The position numbers and the translations under genes are program-made. From the NCBI RefSeq assembly GCF_026262505.1, contig NC_067203.1, positions 12,350,392-12,414,391 on the forward strand: a DNA stretch of 64,000 bases. Direction: 5' to 3'. The number at the start of each line of letters is the position of its first letter. Position 1 is the first letter of the stretch. Under the pieces are notes generated by a model. The model saw nothing but the letters and a program-made list of their open reading frames with translations. It had not been told where the DNA came from and ran no database searches. Source of the DNA: Trichomonas vaginalis G3 (taxonomy: Eukaryota; Parabasalia; Trichomonadida; Trichomonadidae). This document shows, in pieces, positions 36,901 to 46,665 of this stretch.

Positions 36901-39900
36901 TGTTCCAACAATGGATTTAACATTACAAGGCTTTCTACAAATGGATTTAGGAAGATGGGGACAACAAATAACTGAAGTTGCTTCTGTTGCCATGCAGGAA
37001 TATTCCATTGAATCTGTTTTGGATAAACTTGATCTCGAACTCGAAACAACACAATTCATAACAATTCCGTTCAGAGATTCAGGTCAATTCATCATTTCCG
37101 GTGTTAATGACATCATTTCTATAATTGATGACCAATTAGTCACTTCACAAACTCTTCTTTCATCTCCTTACATCGCTCCTGTAAAGAAAAGAGCTCTTGA
37201 AAGATTGGATTTCTTGAGACATTGCCATCAAACAATGGAAGAATGGGTCACGTGTCAAAGACAGTGGCTTTATTTACAGCCAATCTTCAGTGGCTCCTCA
37301 ATACAGAAGAAACTCCCAAGAGAAGCTGCAAGCTGGGCAAACGTTGATAAGTTATGGGCATCGTCAATGACGTTGACTCATAATCATCCAAGTTTCGTAA
37401 ATGTCATGAAACGTGACAAAATTTTTGAAACATTTCAAGAATGCAACAGATTGTTATCTTTCGTTTACGAAGGCTTGAACACGTATCTAGAAACGAAGAG
37501 ACAAGGATTCCCGAGATTCTTCTTCTTGTCAAATGATGAAATCATTGCAATCTTGAGTACAACAAAAGATTACGCTGAAGTACAAAAATCATTTAAGAAA
37601 TTGTTTGAATACGTGAATTCTTTGACGATTACTCCTGAAAGATTCATCACAGAGATGCATGATGGAGCAACAGAAACAGTACCTTTGATAAACCAAATCG
37701 ATGCGAACACAGAAGAAATTGAAGAATGGATGAATAATTTCGAAGATGAAATGAAAAACACACTCAAAAACAAGATCCAAGAAGCGATTTCCCTTTATTC
37801 GAAGAAGAAAAGAAGTGAATGGATGGAAGAGTTTCCAGCACAAGTCATCTTAATATCCAATCAAATATTATGGACACAATTAATAACATCTGCTTTGAGA
37901 TCATCTAAAAAGAAAGGAATTGTTAATTTACAAGCAAAATACAGTTCCGTTTTAGGTGAATTAACCGAAATAATAAGAACAGATTTATCTCCTGGCATGA
38001 GAATGCTTGTTTCCTGCATGCTAATCTTCGAAGTTCACAACAGAGACATCATTAATTTAATGGTCAGAAACGATGTTGATGATGTCGAGAGTTTCTTATG
38101 GGAACAACAATTGAGATATTACTGGGAAGATGATACAGTCATTGTCAGATCAATCAACAACAATTACGAGTATTCTTATGAATACGCGGGTAACTCATCA
38201 AGACTAGTTATCACTCCTTTGACTGATAGATGTTACCAAACACTTTTAGCAGCATTTAAACAGAATTTAAGTGGTGCTCCAAGTGGTCCTGCAGGTACAG
38301 GAAAAACAGAAACAGTCAGAGATTGTGCAAAAGCGCTCGGAAGACCATGCGTCGTATACAACTGCTCTGAAGAAGTTACTCCTGAACAGATGTCACAGTT
38401 CTTCGCTGGTTTGGCAACAAGTGGTTCATGGAGTTGTTTCGATGAATTCAATAGAATTAACATCGAAGTTTTGAGTGTAATTGCACAACAATTACGATGC
38501 ATTCAGAACGCAATAGCTTCACAATGCGAGATGTTTACATTAGATAAAAGACAGCTCAAACTAAATCCAAGTTGCGCTATTTGTATAACAATGAATCCTG
38601 GATATGCAGGAAGAACAGAACTCCCTGATAACTTGAAATTAATTTTTAGACCAATCGCGATGATGGTTCCTGACTTTGTTTTCATTTGTGAAATCATGCT
38701 GTTCTCAGGAGGTTTCACAGCTGCAACAACACTTGCTGTTAAGCTTGTTGCTGTCTTCAAACTCTGCCAGACACAGTTAAGTAACGCAATTCATTACGAT
38801 TGGGGTTTGAGAACAATGAAAACAATTTTAATAACTGCTGGAGAAATGAGAATCAAAAAACCTGACATGAAAGAATTCCTTATTTTAGTTGAATGCATAT
38901 GTAATAGCATTGAACCAAGATTAATTGCCGATGATGTTGTTTTGTTCGAAGATATAATTGTTGACGTGTTTCCTGAAGTCAAGCCAGAGAAATACATTCC
39001 AGATGATTTCAAAGAAGCAATTGAAGAATCATTTAGAAAGAATGAAGCATTTCCTGACAGTAAACTCGTGAGAAAAGCAATGGATGTTTACGATACAATG
39101 TCACAAAGACAAGGAACAATGTTAGTTGGAAGAGCATTGAGTGGTAAATCTGTTACATGGAAATCTTTGAGAGATGCAATGAATAAATTGTCAGAAAAAG
39201 ATGAAAAATTCAAAGTATCCGTCAAATCAATGAATCCTAAAGCAGTTACGATATCCGAATTATATGGTTTATTTGATCCTGTCACAATAGGCTGGAGTGA
39301 TGGTATTTTGTCTAATGCTATTAGAGAAGATTCGAAAGAAGAAGACAATTTCAATCATTGGATTATTATTGATGGCCCTGTTGATTCTCTTTGGATTGAA
39401 TCAATGAATTCTTTGTTAGATGATAACAGAGTTCTTTGTTTACCAAATAACGAAAGAATCAATTTAGGACAGAAAGTAAAGTTGTTGTTTGAAACAGATT
39501 CATTGGCACAAGCTTCTCCTGCAACTGTTTCTCGTTGTGGAATGATTTATTTCGATACAGAAGACATACAATGGACATTTATTACTGATATGTGGCTTGA
39601 CAAGATCAAACAACAATATCCATTGGTAGAAAACTTGTTGAGAACTATTTTCCCACATTATATTCCTAAATTAATCCAATTCGTAACAAATGACGCTCAA
39701 CAAGCCATCAAACAAAATCCTTTGTTCATTTTGAAGAATATGCTGAATATAATTGAATCTTTCTTTGACATTTTGAGACAATACGAAACAGTTATTTCAC
39801 CTGATACTGATGAACGGAAACAAGTTGATCCTTTAGATCATTCTCTTTATACTGCTTGTTACAATTCAAGAGTTGCAACAACATTTGGAATAATTGAACC

Positions 39901-42900
39901 AGAAAAAGTTCCTCTTTTATTCGAAAGAATTTTCATTTTCGCTGTTGTTTGGAGTTTTGGAGCATCATTAGTTGATGATTCACGTAATCTATTCGATAAA
40001 TTCCTTAGAGATCACATGGATAAAGTTAATTCAAGATACCAATTTCCTCCGAAATTCACTGTTTTCGATTATTTCGTTGATATTGGCCACTTTTCATGGA
40101 TTGTTTGGTGCGATGGAAGCCAAGTTTTACCAATAAATCCAACAGTTCCGATCGAACAACAGTTTGTTCCAACAAATGAATCAGTTGCTCCTCAGTACAT
40201 CACTAGAATCCTCAGTGCACATCATAAACATACATTGTTAATTGGTCCTGAATCATCCAAATCATTGTTGGTTAAAACAACGTTTTCAAATCTTCCTGAA
40301 AAATACGATAAACATGTAATACCGATGTCCAATTGCGTAGAAGCGAAAGAATTATATACAGACATCAAGTCATTGTTACAGAAAAGACATGGTGCTTATG
40401 GACCTCTTCCTGGACAATCTCTTTTAGTGTTTTTGGATAATATTGGAACACCAAAACCAGAATTATATGGTGCACAACCTCCTTTAGAATTCATAAGACA
40501 AATAATTGATTACGGAGGTTGGTATGATACTAAGAAGGTTGAATTCGAAAATGTCGCTGAAACAACATTCATTTCTGCAATGGAAATGCCTGTCGGACAT
40601 TCATTTAACATTCCAGAAAGATTGTTAAGACATTTTGTTTCTTTACACATTCCTAAGACAAACAAATCATCTCTCAACACAATAATCACAGGATTATTAA
40701 CACAACACCTCGAGAAACATGATTTGTCTGTTAAAGAATTGATAAGACCAACTGTTGCAGCAACAATTGACATCTACTTGGAAATATCAAAGACATTGTT
40801 ACCTGTTCCTTCGAAACCTCATTATATCTTCGGATTAAGAAACATCGTGAGAGTTATCAAAGGAATTGTTTTGAGTCCTTCTCATGAAATTCCAAAAGAC
40901 ATTGATTTCATGCATTTATGGTGGCATGAAATGCACAGAGAGTTCTATGATAGATTCAACACTGAAGAGACAAAACAATGGTTTAGTTCTTTGATAAATG
41001 ATATCTTTGCTCAACAATTCCATGTCCAAACTAATAAAGTAATTTACGGACAAATAACATTTAACAATTACTCAAATAGCGAAAGAACATATGTTGAAGT
41101 TGAAGAGAAACAAGAATTATCAATGGATAGATGCAAGAAATATCTTGAAGATCATAACTCAACAATGCCAAAACCATTAAACATTGTAATGTTCCAAGAA
41201 GCAGTTGACCATTTATCGTCAATTTCAAGAGGTTTGGCTTTCCAAAGAGGACATTTGATGCTTGTTGGATTGAAAGCAAGTGGTAGAAAATCATTGGCGA
41301 GATTAGCAATGTATATTAGTGATATACAATTGTTCGAAATCGCTTTGACAAGAACTTATGGAATTTTGGAATGGAGAGAAGACATAAAGAACTTGTTGAA
41401 ACAATGCGGAATAAAGAACCAACAAACAGCATTCATGATCAGTGATTATCAACTGATTAAATCATTCCAATTGAGTGATATTTCGAAGTTATTAAGTGAT
41501 AGTTGGATCTATAATTTGTTCTCGAAAGATGAACTCGAACAAGTTAAAACAGAGATCTCTAATGGTGTCCAATTAGATGAAGATCCTTTGATTATGTTCA
41601 AAGAAAGAATAAGAAACAATTTACATATTGTTTTGATTGTTTCTCCTTCTTCTTCGATATTCCAAGAAACTCTTCATTCTTTCAGTGATTTACTAAAAGA
41701 AACAACAATGGATTGGTTCATGCCATGGTCATCAAATTCATTAGAAGCTGTTGCAACAAATGTTTTGGAGAAATCTTCAATTTCTGATCCAGAAATGAGG
41801 AAGAAAATTGTTTCTTTCTGCGTAAGAGCACATAAATCTGTTGAAGCAACAAGTGCTAAATACTTAGCAGAAAAGAAGAGATACACAGCTATTACTCCTT
41901 CCAGATTCTTTGATTTGTTAAAGTTGTTCATGCAGAGATTGGAAAATCAAATAAGTCAAACAGAACAAAAAGTCAAAGATTTCGATAGTGGAATTGAAAA
42001 AATCGAGAAAACAAGAAACCAAATCCAAGAACTCTCCAAACAATTGGATATTGACATTCCTATTCTCAAAAACAAACAGAAGAATGTCGAAGATCTCATC
42101 AAAGACTTACAGAAGAAACAAGCAGATGTAGAACAAACAAGAACAGCAATCAAAGAACAAAGTGAAAAAGCAGAAGTCGAAGCAACAGCTGCTGCTGAAG
42201 CGAATAAAATCGCTCAAGAAAAACTGAATGAAGCGAAACCAATTTTACAAGGTGCACAAGATGCAATCGACATGATTGATAGAGATTCGATTGTTAACAT
42301 CAAACAATTGAAGAAGATTCATCCTGCTTTGCGAGAAGCTTTCGAAGCAATTTGTATTTTGTTTGGAAGACAACCAAGAAAAGTAGACAGTGGAACACCA
42401 GGAGTAAAGACAGAAGATTATTGGCCAGAAGCTCTTGTTCTTCTAAATGATGTCGCTTTTCTAAAGAAAATAAGAAACTTCCAACCTGATACAATAACGA
42501 AAGAAACAATCAAGAAATTGGCTAAATACGTGCCAACAGATAAAAAGACGAGAGAAGACAAATTGGCTGATGTAAGAAGTGGTTATCATGCAGTAGGAAA
42601 CATCTATTTCTGGTTGTGTTCTTTGTATGATTATTGGTATGTCCACCAAGAAATTATTCCTCTCCAAAACGAAGCAGATGCAGCTGCAAGCAAATACGAG
42701 AAACAGCTTGAAATACTGAATAATTCTAAAAACCATTTGGCAGAAACTGAAGAACAACTCAAAGATCTTCTATCCCAAGTTGACACAGAAAAGAAGAACG
42801 TCAAAGAACTTCAAGACAGTGTCAACATCACACAATTAAAACTCTCTAGAGCACAGAAAATCATGGTCGGATTAGGAGTTGAAGTCAAGAGATGGAACCA

Positions 42901-45900
42901 ACAAAAATCCGATTTGATTGCAAGTTCTACGAGTGTTGTTGGCGACAATTTGTTGATCTCTGGTTGTCTGACGTATTTCGGAGCATTCGGACCAACATAC
43001 AGACAGAGATTGATGGATGAATGGAGAATGTATTTGTTGAACGACAGTTTTGTTTTCGCTTCCAATTTCTCTATAATCCAACAACTCGGAAACGATGCGA
43101 AAACAAGACAATGGATTTACATGGGTCTTCCAAATGATTCTCATTCAATTGAAAACGCTTTGATCATTGAAGCTTATCCTGAATCATTCCCTCTTTTAAT
43201 TGATCCTCAGTTCAACGGCACGAAATGGTTGAAACTGTTTGAAGGTGACCAATTAAAAGTCCTGCATTTCGACCAATCAGATTTTGTCCAACAACTCAAA
43301 TCATGTATAACATTTGGTTTGCATGTTTTGATTGAAAATGTTGGTTTCGAATTCGATCCAATCATTGAGCCAATTCTTTCCAGAGAGTTCATAATAACAG
43401 ATGGAATGAAGAAGATCTCAATTGGCGGTGAATACATTGATTACTCACCAAACTTCAGATTGTTTATGTCCACGAAATATCCAAATCCTCATTATTCTCC
43501 TGAAATTTGTTCCGAAGTTTCTTTGATCAATTTCGTCACAACACAGAGTGGATTGTCCGATTTCCTGATGAATTCCTTGATAGAAGTAGAAAGAGATGAT
43601 TTAGACAAGAAGAGAGTTTCTATCATGGAATCAAACGCCGAAAACACAAACAAACTCAAAACTTTGGAAGGCCAAATTTTGACAATTGTTAATAATGCTG
43701 GCGAAGACATTTTAAGTGATGACAATGCAATAAACACTTTAACAAGTGCCCAAAAGACAACATTGTCAATCGAACAACAATTAGCATTATCAGCTAAAAC
43801 GGAATTACAAATACAACAATACAGAACTAAATTTGTTTCCGTTGCTGAATATGCTGCACAATTATATTTCTGTGCATCAGATTTTTCGATTATTGATCCA
43901 ATGTATCAATTTTCATTGATGTGGTTTGTTGACATCTTCAAGAAAGCTGTTAAAGAAGCACCACATCCACAAGATGTCAATCAAATGATTGCAAGTTTCC
44001 AACATTCCATTGGAGTCAAATTCTTCCAAAGTGTTTCTTATTCTTTGTTTTCAAAACACAAATTACTGTTTTCTTTCTTAGTAACAGTCCGTGTTTTGTT
44101 ATTCCAAGAAAAGATTACACAATCGGAATTGGCTTTTCTTTTATCTCCAACAATTGAGAAAACAGAGAAAGCTATTAGATGGATATCTGATAGTCAATGG
44201 GATCTTGTTTCTGCATTGACAAAATCATCAAATTCATTTGCGAATTTGATAACAAATATCCAAGAAAAAGAAGATTTGTGGCGCCAGTACATGTCATCAA
44301 CAAATGCAGAAAATGTTGATCCTCCAATGGGAACAACACCATGGGAACATCTCTTGATATTAAGAGTCTTCCATTTCGATAGAGTTTGCAATGGAATGAG
44401 AGTTTTCATTTCTAAAACTCTTGGAAAAGAATTCATCGAACCTCCGCCATTAAACATCCGACAAATCTTCGCGGATTCGAATCCTTTGACTCCTTTAATT
44501 TTCGTGATTACGCCTGGTATCGATCCGCAAGACGAAATACTCTCAGTTGCTGAACATTTAGAAGTTTCTCGCGCTGTTAAGTTCTATTCTCTTGGAAGAG
44601 GAAGAGGACAAGGTGCAGAAAAACTGATTGAAGAAGCTTCTTCTGCAGGATTCTGGGTAATTTTGCAGAATTGCCATCTTTCTTTATCATGGATGCCTAG
44701 ATTGGAACACATTGTTGATGGATTAGTTGGAAATGTCCATCCAAGATTCAGGTTGTGTTTAGTTACGATGTCTACACCTCAATTTCCAATTGGTGTTTTG
44801 TTCCGAGGCACAAAATTAATTTACGAAATTCCTAAAGGAGTTAGAGAGAACATGATGAGAATATATAGTGGTTTCGATCAAGAAATGTACAATGAAAACA
44901 ATAATTTACTTGAGAAACAACTCACTTTCCACTTGGCTTTCTTCCACGCTGTTGTTTTGGAGAGATTACAGTTTGGAAGTTTGGGATGGAATGTTCCTTA
45001 TGAATTTAATTTGAGTGATTTCAACATTTCTCGGAAACAACTTGCTTCTTTCATTTCTGAAGCAGGTGGAGATGTTGCACCATTTGAGTCATTGACATAT
45101 GTCATTGGCAAACTCAATTACGGTGGAAGAGTCACTGATAAATGGGACAGTCGTTTGTTACAAGCGATTTTACAACAATTTTTGTCACAAACAGCAATAA
45201 GTTCCGCGGAACCATTTGGCCAACATTTCCTTGCTCCTCCTCCAAACTCATCGCACGAAGAAGTACTAAAACAAATCAACAAATGGGACGTAGTTACACA
45301 AGGAGAAGACATCGGATTATCAAAGAACGCAAGCACAATTGTCGCAAGACATGAAGCACATAACATTTTTAATTCTGTCATCGAAATTGATCCAACATTA
45401 ATTTCTACTTCTGGATCTTCTGATGACACGTCTTATATAACTAAACTTGTAGAGAACTACGCGAAACAATTACCACAGCAGTTCAATACAGCGCAGTTAA
45501 CAAGACAAATGAGAGCTTCATCGAGTAATTGCGATGTTTTCTTAGTTTGTTTATTGCATGAATGTCATTTATATAATAATTTGTTATCTGTTATTTCTTT
45601 GTCTTTGTCTGAAGCACAGGATGCATTGAATGGAAGCAGATTAATGAATGATGATATCTCTCAAACAATACATTCATTAGTTGCCAACAAAGTTCCTCCG
45701 AAATGGAGATCTGCTTCTTATTTAACTTCTCTTCCTGCAACGCTATTCATTGAAGATTTGATTGATAGAACTAAATTCATTGACGCATGGACAAGAGGTG
45801 TTCGACCAAAGGTATTTAAACTTGGCGCTTTCTTCCATCCTGAAGAGTTCTTAACAGCTCATTTGCAGTTGTTCGCAAGGAAAAACAAAGTTCCTTTCGA

Positions 45901-46267
45901 CACTGTCAGATGGTCAACGAAAGTTTTGAGTGAAAGAACAGGTGCAGCAATAAATGAAGAACCAGAAGATGGTTTGTACGTTGAAGGACTGTTTATAGAA
46001 GGCGCAAAGTGGAGTAGCAGTGAGAATTGCTTGGTAGAATGCAACTCTTCTGATTTGATTTCGACACTTCCTGTAATTCATTTGATTCCAACAACAGATC
46101 CGGACGACAAAGGTTATGAATGCCCTGTTTTCAGGACACAAGTAAGAGGAACTGGAGCTTTGGATCCACCAAACTATATCATGAGTCTGTGGCTGCCAAA
46201 TGGAAAACTATCACATGCACACTGGATACAAAGATCTGTGGCAGCTATCATAACAGTTCGTGAATAA
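33998..46267 (+). CDS. axonemal dynein heavy chain, DNAH1-type (single-headed inner arm)
   Basis: 4089 residues in one uninterrupted frame. The N-terminal region has FFLPIELFDDSNYEQYPLEY followed by a WKKCKVLEYF beta segment, which resembles DNAH1. The motor has six AAA modules. AAA1 Walker A is GPAGTGKT (1430-1437) with CFDEFNRI; AAA2 has GRALSGKS (1711-1718); AAA3 has only GPESSKS (2083-2089), shortened and missing the glycine before lysine, with FLDNIG in place of the usual FxDD; AAA4 has GLKASGRKS (2424-2432). A coiled-coil stalk flanks the microtubule-binding tip at roughly residues 2660-2950. AAA5, AAA6 and a C-terminal domain follow. It would power flagellar or undulating-membrane beating. 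Confidence 0.93.
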   Translation: MSERVTRARDRLTSNEKEIMKKRALSHKLGKLNPDEAVKIPKIGEWNLGQTKVAPDEKDLDILNQPVDMGPLDPLQNAPPISAIIDFNPKKPKTIRANSRFDAPYKIKAPPPVTEPLYTGGQAPKSFPAGTTSSDISQIMVSKTKQAPKPLPPLQESPRIESTDFFLPIELFDDSNYEQYPLEYLLQHPDAFSKYTVINMGTVWKKCKVLEYFPENKLFTIQWEKSTQKKKVTRFNLRFECEDEAKFNKRIEAAKEGCRAYEMEFRLNSRINQMPTTDLPELPDQEISKITDLAKKRTTKEYPKLLNNLSTEIKDEYKRLNNTLDFAYNLELNPLIPDRDEFLSLITKPPVNQEFGLVTTNILTFPEVKQNIIDEHPYENDVILSCIQKMFLTIQQYADLTFLSGSSNKLITLEAFIADQYQMLAENGKVYRGRIQETLESLASTTVTQVLNKSGQKEIHRLEKMVNTAVRMTNSQAILSAQKTLDQYLNIFQQHIDNEKEIPPQFLLDLIFDGDKGLQVIPSPESFIDQIVSVLPQLESTLLDIPTIVMPMVEFNISNMFFENTIQDINETHDLLEETLKKLFEKVNEFLDSYRFFESSLSINTDNFIKEFDPDGNRPLEDYHKQIKELQNTTRILTQEMKPKVAIGPFEIQCASFCEMMAFHTHENYTLLLKQFKQYASRDVKQLQEVFDNIMEKLKVMPTTPEELNELKNFATQVKNKDEERKQIIKKINERYDFLSSYQFEISNEEADEYYKLLSMPNKLTLMLDDAERTVQVERIRMIKDLRTNQKSLEQETTEISKQIPLIITKYQDLEDSIEAYDAVTEVDKELHRLKDLDSKYSNQDEIFGFDAAPCRPLDKLCQEFAPISMLWNLASEWNSTSSQWLDTPFLQTKPDQMNNFIALCIKKIQKLKKDLLNHQDLMNHVLLPLADAINKFKQPLQLVSKLRHLGIKTKHWEQISEIVGFNCVPTMDLTLQGFLQMDLGRWGQQITEVASVAMQEYSIESVLDKLDLELETTQFITIPFRDSGQFIISGVNDIISIIDDQLVTSQTLLSSPYIAPVKKRALERLDFLRHCHQTMEEWVTCQRQWLYLQPIFSGSSIQKKLPREAASWANVDKLWASSMTLTHNHPSFVNVMKRDKIFETFQECNRLLSFVYEGLNTYLETKRQGFPRFFFLSNDEIIAILSTTKDYAEVQKSFKKLFEYVNSLTITPERFITEMHDGATETVPLINQIDANTEEIEEWMNNFEDEMKNTLKNKIQEAISLYSKKKRSEWMEEFPAQVILISNQILWTQLITSALRSSKKKGIVNLQAKYSSVLGELTEIIRTDLSPGMRMLVSCMLIFEVHNRDIINLMVRNDVDDVESFLWEQQLRYYWEDDTVIVRSINNNYEYSYEYAGNSSRLVITPLTDRCYQTLLAAFKQNLSGAPSGPAGTGKTETVRDCAKALGRPCVVYNCSEEVTPEQMSQFFAGLATSGSWSCFDEFNRINIEVLSVIAQQLRCIQNAIASQCEMFTLDKRQLKLNPSCAICITMNPGYAGRTELPDNLKLIFRPIAMMVPDFVFICEIMLFSGGFTAATTLAVKLVAVFKLCQTQLSNAIHYDWGLRTMKTILITAGEMRIKKPDMKEFLILVECICNSIEPRLIADDVVLFEDIIVDVFPEVKPEKYIPDDFKEAIEESFRKNEAFPDSKLVRKAMDVYDTMSQRQGTMLVGRALSGKSVTWKSLRDAMNKLSEKDEKFKVSVKSMNPKAVTISELYGLFDPVTIGWSDGILSNAIREDSKEEDNFNHWIIIDGPVDSLWIESMNSLLDDNRVLCLPNNERINLGQKVKLLFETDSLAQASPATVSRCGMIYFDTEDIQWTFITDMWLDKIKQQYPLVENLLRTIFPHYIPKLIQFVTNDAQQAIKQNPLFILKNMLNIIESFFDILRQYETVISPDTDERKQVDPLDHSLYTACYNSRVATTFGIIEPEKVPLLFERIFIFAVVWSFGASLVDDSRNLFDKFLRDHMDKVNSRYQFPPKFTVFDYFVDIGHFSWIVWCDGSQVLPINPTVPIEQQFVPTNESVAPQYITRILSAHHKHTLLIGPESSKSLLVKTTFSNLPEKYDKHVIPMSNCVEAKELYTDIKSLLQKRHGAYGPLPGQSLLVFLDNIGTPKPELYGAQPPLEFIRQIIDYGGWYDTKKVEFENVAETTFISAMEMPVGHSFNIPERLLRHFVSLHIPKTNKSSLNTIITGLLTQHLEKHDLSVKELIRPTVAATIDIYLEISKTLLPVPSKPHYIFGLRNIVRVIKGIVLSPSHEIPKDIDFMHLWWHEMHREFYDRFNTEETKQWFSSLINDIFAQQFHVQTNKVIYGQITFNNYSNSERTYVEVEEKQELSMDRCKKYLEDHNSTMPKPLNIVMFQEAVDHLSSISRGLAFQRGHLMLVGLKASGRKSLARLAMYISDIQLFEIALTRTYGILEWREDIKNLLKQCGIKNQQTAFMISDYQLIKSFQLSDISKLLSDSWIYNLFSKDELEQVKTEISNGVQLDEDPLIMFKERIRNNLHIVLIVSPSSSIFQETLHSFSDLLKETTMDWFMPWSSNSLEAVATNVLEKSSISDPEMRKKIVSFCVRAHKSVEATSAKYLAEKKRYTAITPSRFFDLLKLFMQRLENQISQTEQKVKDFDSGIEKIEKTRNQIQELSKQLDIDIPILKNKQKNVEDLIKDLQKKQADVEQTRTAIKEQSEKAEVEATAAAEANKIAQEKLNEAKPILQGAQDAIDMIDRDSIVNIKQLKKIHPALREAFEAICILFGRQPRKVDSGTPGVKTEDYWPEALVLLNDVAFLKKIRNFQPDTITKETIKKLAKYVPTDKKTREDKLADVRSGYHAVGNIYFWLCSLYDYWYVHQEIIPLQNEADAAASKYEKQLEILNNSKNHLAETEEQLKDLLSQVDTEKKNVKELQDSVNITQLKLSRAQKIMVGLGVEVKRWNQQKSDLIASSTSVVGDNLLISGCLTYFGAFGPTYRQRLMDEWRMYLLNDSFVFASNFSIIQQLGNDAKTRQWIYMGLPNDSHSIENALIIEAYPESFPLLIDPQFNGTKWLKLFEGDQLKVLHFDQSDFVQQLKSCITFGLHVLIENVGFEFDPIIEPILSREFIITDGMKKISIGGEYIDYSPNFRLFMSTKYPNPHYSPEICSEVSLINFVTTQSGLSDFLMNSLIEVERDDLDKKRVSIMESNAENTNKLKTLEGQILTIVNNAGEDILSDDNAINTLTSAQKTTLSIEQQLALSAKTELQIQQYRTKFVSVAEYAAQLYFCASDFSIIDPMYQFSLMWFVDIFKKAVKEAPHPQDVNQMIASFQHSIGVKFFQSVSYSLFSKHKLLFSFLVTVRVLLFQEKITQSELAFLLSPTIEKTEKAIRWISDSQWDLVSALTKSSNSFANLITNIQEKEDLWRQYMSSTNAENVDPPMGTTPWEHLLILRVFHFDRVCNGMRVFISKTLGKEFIEPPPLNIRQIFADSNPLTPLIFVITPGIDPQDEILSVAEHLEVSRAVKFYSLGRGRGQGAEKLIEEASSAGFWVILQNCHLSLSWMPRLEHIVDGLVGNVHPRFRLCLVTMSTPQFPIGVLFRGTKLIYEIPKGVRENMMRIYSGFDQEMYNENNNLLEKQLTFHLAFFHAVVLERLQFGSLGWNVPYEFNLSDFNISRKQLASFISEAGGDVAPFESLTYVIGKLNYGGRVTDKWDSRLLQAILQQFLSQTAISSAEPFGQHFLAPPPNSSHEEVLKQINKWDVVTQGEDIGLSKNASTIVARHEAHNIFNSVIEIDPTLISTSGSSDDTSYITKLVENYAKQLPQQFNTAQLTRQMRASSSNCDVFLVCLLHECHLYNNLLSVISLSLSEAQDALNGSRLMNDDISQTIHSLVANKVPPKWRSASYLTSLPATLFIEDLIDRTKFIDAWTRGVRPKVFKLGAFFHPEEFLTAHLQLFARKNKVPFDTVRWSTKVLSERTGAAINEEPEDGLYVEGLFIEGAKWSSSENCLVECNSSDLISTLPVIHLIPTTDPDDKGYECPVFRTQVRGTGALDPPNYIMSLWLPNGKLSHAHWIQRSVAAIITVRE

Positions 46268-46665
46268 TTTATTTATTTTTTTTATGTTATTTTTATTTTG
46301 TTTTTTAAAAATTATATTTGTATTTTTTTGTTTAAAAAAATCTATTAAGTATTTGCATAGCTGGCGCTTGAAACACTCTATTAATAATCTCATTAATTTT
46401 AACTTGAAATATATACCTTGAACACTAACTCTTCATTATGAAGATATTTTGTGATTAATTTGCTTTTTATTTGATTTGATTTCTCATTCCATGGATTTAT
46501 AATTAGGTATTGGTATTCTTGTTCTAATCTCTTACAAAAAAAGATTATCTAACACAATCATAGAATATAATGAAATCCTATTAAAAATCAGACAGTTTTA
46601 AAAGTAAAAAAAAAGTTATTTTAAATTTTAATAATAATATAATCAATTCTTTATATCAAATAATA
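46268..46665. other. AT-rich spacer between convergent genes
   Basis: No gene or clear repeat; holds the 3' ends of the dynein and PARP genes. Confidence 0.6.

Noticed and set aside
33998-46267. The many minus-strand frames opposite the dynein gene
   Set aside because: They are shadows of a single conserved 4089-codon gene and show no independent domain features.
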